From positions 48,825,281 through 48,889,280 of the forward strand of contig CM067306.1 in NCBI GenBank assembly GCA_034231615.1: DNA of 64,000 nt. The letters are read 5' to 3'. The DNA is from Meghimatium bilineatum (taxonomy: Eukaryota > Mollusca > Gastropoda > Stylommatophora > Philomycidae). The notes beneath the pieces were generated by a model. It did not search any database, was not told the DNA's origin, and saw only the letters and a program-made list of their open reading frames with translations. A program made the translations under genes and the position numbers. Every line of letters begins with the position of its first letter. The first letter of the stretch is position 1. Shown piece by piece: positions 34,101-43,100 of this stretch.

Positions 34101-37100
34101 CAGATATCCCACAGATAACAGGTTGTCAGCCTATCCCCCAACTTTACTTAGTCGCCTCCTATGTCAGACCTGGAAAAAAAGACAGTGGCTCTATTCTTTG
34201 AACCTGAACTAGAAATCAGGTTTGAGTTGTCACAAGTTTGACATAGTGCAAAGAGAAGCAAATGAAAAATGAAAATTAGTTTTAAAAAACGAGCCATTTT
34301 ATTTAGTATTTATAAAGGATTTAGACGTGTCAGAGAAGGAAACGATACTGTGAAGTGTCTCATTGTCTGTAGGAACAAGCTGGGGACCAATCACTATCTC
34401 CCTAGCATCTAGTGATTAGGTTTTTCGCCATGTGTTCAAGATTTCAAGGTTTTGTTTCGTCTTGTTTATTAAGGATGAATTTTTCAAATGTCCCTATGGA
34501 TTATCACATGAAATATGGAGTTACGTAGTATGAATATCTCGGCAGGAGGCATGCCGAGATATGTTGAGAGTTACAGAGTGCATATCAGAAACCGAGCACA
34601 GTTAAGTCAATCTTCTATGTCTTTTGAACCCTTATTAGGATTTAACAATCTATTACACCATTTAATATTTCAAGAGCATTAGGTACAGATATGCAGAATA
34701 TGCTGAAACGAATTTGGAAAAGTTATTTATTAATGTTTTTATACACGTGGTGCCTTTTTCTCTAAAATGTAATTTTTGGAGTAAAAGAGGTATATTTTTT
34801 AAAACAAAAATTGAATGCATAAATAGACTAAAGTTGTATCAATACTTAATATTTCATTGTAGATTAGAAAACTAACTAAAGTGAAATTAAATACGAAAAA
34901 TATACCTTTCAAAAATGCAAAAGTATAATTTATTTTCACAAATTGTTTTTCAGGATTAACAAAATTGTTTTCACATATTTAAATTCTTACAGAGTATCAT
35001 ACACATGGTGTATCATCTCGAAAATCCACAATATATAATGTTAATGTATGTAATATAATGTTAGTGTATGTAATATAATGTTAATGTATGTAATATAATG
35101 TTAATGTATGTAATATAATGTTAGTGTATGTAATATAATGTTAGTGTATGTTGATAGAGCTGGTATCCCAAGCATTGACACGATCCTGATGCAGACACAG
35201 ATTCGTTGGGCAGGTCATTTGGTGCGTATGCCAGACCGTCGTCTGCCAAAGATACTTCTCTATGGTGAGCTAGAGAAGGGTATACGATCTCAAGGTGGCC
35301 AAAGGAAGCGTTACAATGACTCGTTAAAGGACTCACTGAAAGCCTTTGAAATATCCACGATACATGGGAAGAACTTGCACAAAATAGATCTACATGTCGT
35401 TCTAAAATAAAAAAGAGCGCATCATCTTGTGAAAAGAAGAGAAATGCAGCAGCTCAACAGCGGAGAGCAGCTAGAAAGTCACGGATAGACCAAGATCCGT
35501 CTACAGTCGTTATTCCATGTCCAAACTGTCCAAGGACATTTACAGCTCGAATAGGGCTCATTAGCCATCTACGAACTCATAATCAAGGACATAACTAAAA
35601 TTGAATTTTCAAAAGTGGATGTAACAAATGGTCATCATCACTTGTGATGGACGAACAACAACATGTAATATAATGTTAAAGTATGTAATATAATGTTAAA
35701 GTATATAATATAATGTTAAAGTATGTAATATAATGTTAGTGTATGTAATATTTTAAACTGCCATGCAGGAAAATATCATTGTGGTGGGGGATGGATGGGT
35801 AATTTGAATATATTATTTTTAGACTAGGCATTAGTTTGTTGATTATCCTCATCACACACCAGACATGTCCATAGGTGCTCCGATCAAGGTGCTCCGATCA
35901 AGGTGCTCCGATCAAGATGCTCCGATCTCCACTTCAGTAAATCTCTCAGGGTATAACGGCGGATAGTTCCAGTTCTATGTTGGTTCACTGCACTTTATTG
36001 AAATCTTTGTCAGATGTTCTCTACCGGCCACCCCCCCCATCTCCACTCCCAGTTTGTCATAGGTTCTCTACCGGCCACCCCCCCCCCCCCGATTTTCACT
36101 CCCAGTTTGTCATGGGTTCTCTACGGCGACGCCCATTTTCACTTCCAGTTTGCGCATTCTCGATATTGAGTCATGCACATTCCTCTCACAATCCTCTGAT
36201 CGTGTGGACTCACGAAGAGCAATGAGTATGTCCGCTCGGTCCATATGTTGACCATCTGTTGTGGTGACGAGGATATGCATGTTAATGCTGAACACCTAGG
36301 GAATGAAAATGTTGACAGTGACATTGAGAACATACACATATAAAGAATGACAAAATGGAAGTGATTAGAGGTGAGGAAAGAAAATTACTCTTTTTTAGAA
36401 AGAACCGAAGATCATGCAATAACAGCGGAATGGGACTTTGAGTTCACATGCACTCGAATGGTTGCTGGAAAAGAAAACGGTACACTTAACGGAATGCCCC
36501 GTGTGGTATGAGGCTAGTTTCTAATCAAGAATCAAGAAACTAAACTTCAGGATTTATAATAATCTATGTGCAGAACATGCCAGTGTTTAACGTAGAATTT
36601 TCATCTTCAGTGTTCATTCTCAAACTCCTGCTGGACCTCTCTTGTAGCAGGACCATGATCCATTATAGAATTCAAGCAGGATGTAGTCTAGAGAATGGAA
36701 ATGCGTTTTGTCGCCGTTTTATTTGCGCCGATGGCCCGACACATCCGTCTTCGGCGGATAACGTAGAATAATCAATGGGGAGGTTAGTGTAAATATATCA
36801 GTTGTGGAGTTTAATATAGATATATTAATGGTGGAGGTTAATGTAGAAATATCAGTGGTGGAGATTATTGTAGATATATCAATGTTGAAAGTTAGAGTAG
36901 ATATATCAATTGTGATTTATAATGTAGATATATCAATGATAGAGGTTATTGTAGAGATAGAAACCGTGAAGATTATTGTAGATATAGCAACGATTGAGAG
37001 TAAGGTACATACATCATTGGTGGAGATTATTGTAGATATAGCAACGATGGAGAGTAAGGTACATACATCGTTGGTGGAGATTATTGTAGATATGGCAATA

Positions 37101-40100
37101 GTGGAATGAAATGTAGATATGTCAGTGGTGGAGGTAATGTAGATATATCACTGGTTAAGGTTAAAAAAAGGATTAAAAATTGGGGATGATTAAGTTTCAC
37201 TTATAAAGGATCTAATTTCATAAATGACCTTTCTCGTTTAGACGTCTCATTCAACTCTCTAATATTTTTTTAAAATCTTTATTTGCAACAAAAAACATTT
37301 ACATAACCAAATACATTTCACATGTGCAGTCTGCATTTTGTTATGAGATGGATTAAACAAAACTTATGAAATATTTGTGATGAGAGTGTAACTATAATAC
37401 GTAAAAGAGTTTTGATTTTGTTCATCCTTGCACACATATTATCCAAGCAAAAATGCATTTACACACACATACATATCAACACACGTGCACACATATACAC
37501 ACACAAACATACACACATATATATCAACTCTCTAATAACTACATTTTAATGTCCTAGTCAAGTCTATAATAACTGCAATTTGATATCCCATTCGACTCTA
37601 TAATAACTACATTTTGATGTCCCATTCAACTCTATAATAACTACATTTTGATGTCCCATTCAACTCTATAATAACTACATTTTGATGTCCCATTCAACTC
37701 TATAATAACTACATTTTGATGTCTCATTCAACACTCTAATAACCACATTTTGATGTCCCATTCAACTCTATAATTACTACATTTTGATGTCCCATTCAAC
37801 TCTCTAATAACCACATTTTGATGTTACATTCAACTCTATAATAACTAAATTTTGATGTCCCATTAAACTCTCTAATAACCACATTTTGATGTCTCATTCA
37901 ACTCTATAATAACTACATTTTGATGTCTCACTCACCTCTCTAATAACCACATTTTGATGTCCCATTCAACTCTATAATAACTACATTTTGATGTCCCATT
38001 CAACTCTATAATTACTACTTTTTGATGTCTCATTCAACTCTATAATAATTATATGTTTATGTCCCATTCAACTCTATAATAACTACATTTTGATGTCCAT
38101 TAAACTCTATAATAACTACATTTTGAAGTTCCATTCAATTCTATAATAACTACATTTTGATGTCCCATTCAACTCTATAATTACTACTTTTTGATGTCTC
38201 ATTCAACTCTATAATAATTATATGTTTATGTCCCATTCAACTCTATAATAACTACATTTTGATGTCCATTAAACTCTATAATAACTACATTTTGAAGTTC
38301 CATTCAACTCTCTAATAAGCACATTTTGATTTCCCATTCAACTCTATAATAACTACATTTTGATGTCCCATTTAACTCTCTAATAACCACATTTTGATGT
38401 CACATTCAACTCTATAATAACCACATTTTGATGTCCCCTTAAACTATCTATTACCACAGGTTGATCTCCCCTTAAACTCTCTCATTACTATAGGTTGATG
38501 TCTCCTTAAACTATCTAATTACTACAGGTTGATGTCCTCCTTAAACTCTCTAATTACTTTAGGTTAATCTCCACTCCAACTCTTTAATTAATCTACTTAC
38601 AATAGATTGATGTCTCCTTCAACTCTCTAATTGCTACAGGTTGGTGTTGCTGCTGTACAGATTGCTCTGGCAAATGGTCAGCGTGTGTTTGGAACAGCGA
38701 GTACTGAGAAGGGTCTGGAACTGGTCAAGAAGCTGGGTGCTGAACAAGTGTTTAACCACAAGGAAGAGGGCTACATTGACCAAATCCTGGTTAGCAGGCT
38801 TGCTAAAATTTAAATGTATTTGTAACTATACTCCTGATTAGTTTTGTAATATAATCCACCACATGGCCACATTCAACAAGTATAATAATATTAACCCTTT
38901 AACTGCGTCATTATTAGTTAACCGATCCCAGCTGTTCTAGATTATTTCACCTCTGTACTGATTAATTTTCCTGTTTTACAAAAATAAAATCATACGGTAC
39001 TGTATTTTTTATTAACACAGAAAATATATACCTCACATATATATATATATATATATATCAGACCAGTAAAAAGCTTGGCGATTTCAGTGAATTCATTTTA
39101 GCAACGAGCATGTTAAAAAAGACAACAAAAATCGTATTAAAAGAAGGAGTAACGTGTAAACGTGTATGACAGCTAAAGTATTAAAATATCACTGTCCTTG
39201 AAATTTATGTTTCAGCTATTTATGTAATTTGGGTCGATATTAAATTGTATTAATTGTTAAATACAGTGGAATTCCTCTATAGCGCACTATGTTATAACAC
39301 AGCTTCCTATATAATAACAGTTTTTTAAATCCCCAGTTTTTTTGTATTCTATATTGTTTGTACAGTACATAGCGAATTGGATATTACGTACACATTTTGT
39401 CGGACCTACTGTACATAGCGAATTTCGTTGTTACATACATATTTTATTGGCCCATACCAAGTTGTTATAACGGGATTTCACTGTATCTTTTTGTTCAGAA
39501 TGATAAAATATGAAAAACATGATCATGTATTTTAGTAATACATTGTGCAATATTTCTCCTGTAACTGTCACAAAATGCAACCACGAGATGGAATGCAACA
39601 CAATCTCCTAGATATATGCCTAGTTATTAGAATTTTAACATGACATTTGAAGAGACTGGGCAGTTTGCTCAGAGCCGAGAGACTTACAGACTGGCAGTGA
39701 GGTCAAATTTCTGTAAAGGGCACGTCGCACAGATAGATATTAGAAGTGCAGCTTATATTTTCATTTCATATATTTCATACTTTTTTTTATAATTCATCAT
39801 CATCATTATCATCATCATTATCATCATTATCATCATCATTATCATCATCATTATCATCATAATCAGTATAATCATCATTATCACCATCATTATCATCATC
39901 ATTATCATCATCATTAAGTGCTGTCACAATATCAAAGGTTGCGACGAATCGCCAACATCCCTTGTCTCTAGTTTTGGTGGTGCACTCTGCTACACTGTAA
40001 CCTGTCCATCTCGTGATATTTCTTTTCAACTTGTATCTCTGCCTACCTCTTGCTGGCCTCCACTCGACTCTACCCTCAAGTAAGGTCTTGAACAAATTGT

Positions 40101-43100
40101 AACGTCTTTTAATATATCAAAAATACATTATTTGATCTTTATTTCCTTTAATGGTTTCTTTTTCATACAAAGCGTTGTTAGAATATCTTTATTCGTTGTC
40201 TTCTTTATAATATAATTCTCCGTATTTCTCTATCCACAACTCACGGCATCAATTATGTCTTCCAGTTGTTTGTTCATTGTCCAGTTTTAGAATTATCTTT
40301 TCATTTTTTAAAAAAAACATTAGTAGTAGTTTCCATTTGTGACCATATTTTACAAGAAAATATGGTCATAAACGTCTTCCTTGATATTCGTTCTCAAAAT
40401 CCTGCCGATTGGCTGGAGAAATAATAAACACACTTTCAGAGGATATTCGACAAGATGAAGGGTACGGTAGCAATAAACACATATCGGTTTGAGACAAGGT
40501 AGAGAGGGCCGCAGTAAGAAAATTAGTTATAGATTAGCAGGATGTATTCCGGAGAATGGAATGTGTTGTGTCATGGTTTACAACTTTGCTGTGATATCTG
40601 TGCTTTTCCATCTGATACATGCGTTTTCGGACTAGCTTCTTTGTAACTTTGATGTTATGTGGAATGGGATAGCCAACTCCACCCAATAACCTCCTTACAT
40701 ATACTCAACCCACATTTACTCATTGGTAGAAAATATGTGCCATCCATTGGAGTGTTCTCATCTGATGAGACGTAGTGATTAGTGCAATTGTTTGTTAGTC
40801 TGATGGTAAGGTTTAATTTTCAGCCACGATGGAAATATTGTCTATTTCAAATAGCTACCGTAACAAGTTTTATCTGTCTCTCATTCTTCACACCATACTA
40901 TGAAAATGAACAGAAACAGGTGCAAGCGTTATTACTATTTGTAAACAAAACAATGAAACACAGCGACAGACGACGTTTCGACTAAAAGCCTTCATGATAA
41001 CGAATAAGAACAAACATAACAAACAATATACTAAATCTAATAAAGACCGTATGGTGTGACGATGGTAGGAGGTCTTTCGTCCGCATGAAGGCGTTTACAA
41101 TATTGTCAATCTCACCGGATTAGTTCACACGATAAATGTGTGACAAGTTACGACAAGTTACGACAAGTTACGACAAGTTACGTGAGAGTGGCACAAGTAA
41201 ACATGAGCTAATCATTTCTTAATTACTCTATGTACTACACTTGATTAAAAAACCTCTTGTGAAAACATATACAGCTGTTCTGCCGTATTGTTTATCTTTT
41301 GTAATTTTCTATAATTATTCTTTGTTAATTATTTACATTGACAGAAAGCTACAGGTGGCAAAGGAGTGGATGTAATACTAGAAATGTTGGCAAATGTTAA
41401 TCTGGACAAGGATTTGGATATTCTTGCAGTCAGAGGAAGAGTTGTGGTTAGTAAAGTGGAATTCGTCTATAACGCATCTTTAATAATAAATTTTTCTATA
41501 TAACAACACTTTTTAAAATCTCCAATTATATTTAATCTTTATTGCTTATACTGTATGTAGCGAATATATCTTTTATTACTTACATAATTTGTCATTCCCG
41601 ACCAAGTTGTTATAATGGGATTTCACTATATTTATTTAGCATCTGAACACACTGAACACAGAGACGACGATTTCATTAGTAGATTGTTTATATTGTCTGT
41701 AAAATTTGATAATCTTCTTCTTCTGCGTTTGTTATCAGACTCTTGCAGATCAGCAGGATACAGTCTGGAGAACGGATTGCGTTGTGTCATTGTTTACATC
41801 TTAGCTGTGATATCTGTGTCTTTCCGCCTGTAACATCTGACTTCATTCAGTATAGTTGTTAGATCACTTTAGGTCTTTGGATGTGACAGCTAACTCCACC
41901 TCAAAACATCCTTAGTTGCCTCTTACGATATGCTTGGCAAGTAACAGTATCGTTATTCTTTTCTCTCTTATTATGACCCGTCAACACACGAACTTTTAGC
42001 CGTTTCAAACTTGATAATCTAATTCAGGTGTTCCCATACTTGGAGGATGCCCTCCTAGACGACGAGATAATCTCAATACAGGATGTCGATCAATTTATGA
42101 ATTTTAGTGCATTAAAGGCATGGTTGATTTTCAGTGCATGATTAAAGGCATGATTAAAGGCATGATTGATTTTCAGTGCATGATTAAAGGCATGATTGAT
42201 TTTCAGTGCATGATTAAAGGCATGGTTGATTTTCAGTGCATGATTAAAGGCATGATTGATTTTCAGTGCATGATTAAAGGCATGGTTCATTTTCAGTGCA
42301 TGATTAAAGGCATGATTGATTTTCAGTGAAAAACATAAGCCTGTTTTTAAAATAAAAGTAACGGACATTTAAGAAAAGCAAACGAAATACTAACTATTGT
42401 TTCTTCTTCTTCTTCTTCTTCTGCGTTCGTTCTCAAACTCCTGCAGATTAGCAGGATGTAGTCCGGAGAACGGAATGCGTTGTGTCATGGTTTACAGCAT
42501 TGCTGCGATATCTACGCCTTTCGGCCTGACACATCCGACTTCAGCATGGCGTTGGGTCACTGACCCTATATGGGATGGGACAGCCAACTCCATCCCATAA
42601 CCTCCTTAGTCGCCTTTTACGACATGCGTGGAAGGTAAACAGTGTTACTATTCTTTGCTCTCCTTTCGGACTCCGGCAACACACGGGCGAACTATTGTTT
42701 CAAATATAAACTATTTATATAATCACAGCTAATGTGAATTTATCATTATGAATACGCATTTCATTCATTTTATTTGATGTCAATCCTGTATTATGATGAA
42801 AGTAATATTCATAAACAATATTTATTTCAAATGTATAAAAATATCAAGACATGTAATGATGTCAATTATTTAACAGATCGTAGGTTTTTTCTCTAAGAAG
42901 TGATTAAATTGTTGATGGGGTTCATTTGTGGTTTCTTCTTCTTCAGCGTTCATTCTCAAACTCCCACTGGATATCTCTTGTAACAGGACAATGGTCCTAC
43001 TAGATTTCCTGCAGAATGTAGTACAGAGAATGGAAATGTGTTGTGCCGCCGATTTATTTACGCCAATGGCCCGACACATCCGTCTTCGGCGGATTTGGTG

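Noticed and set aside
39787-40095. 102-codon minus frame with a D/N-rich tail
   Set aside because: LINE-W end fused to its GAT-repeat tail; not a host acidic protein.
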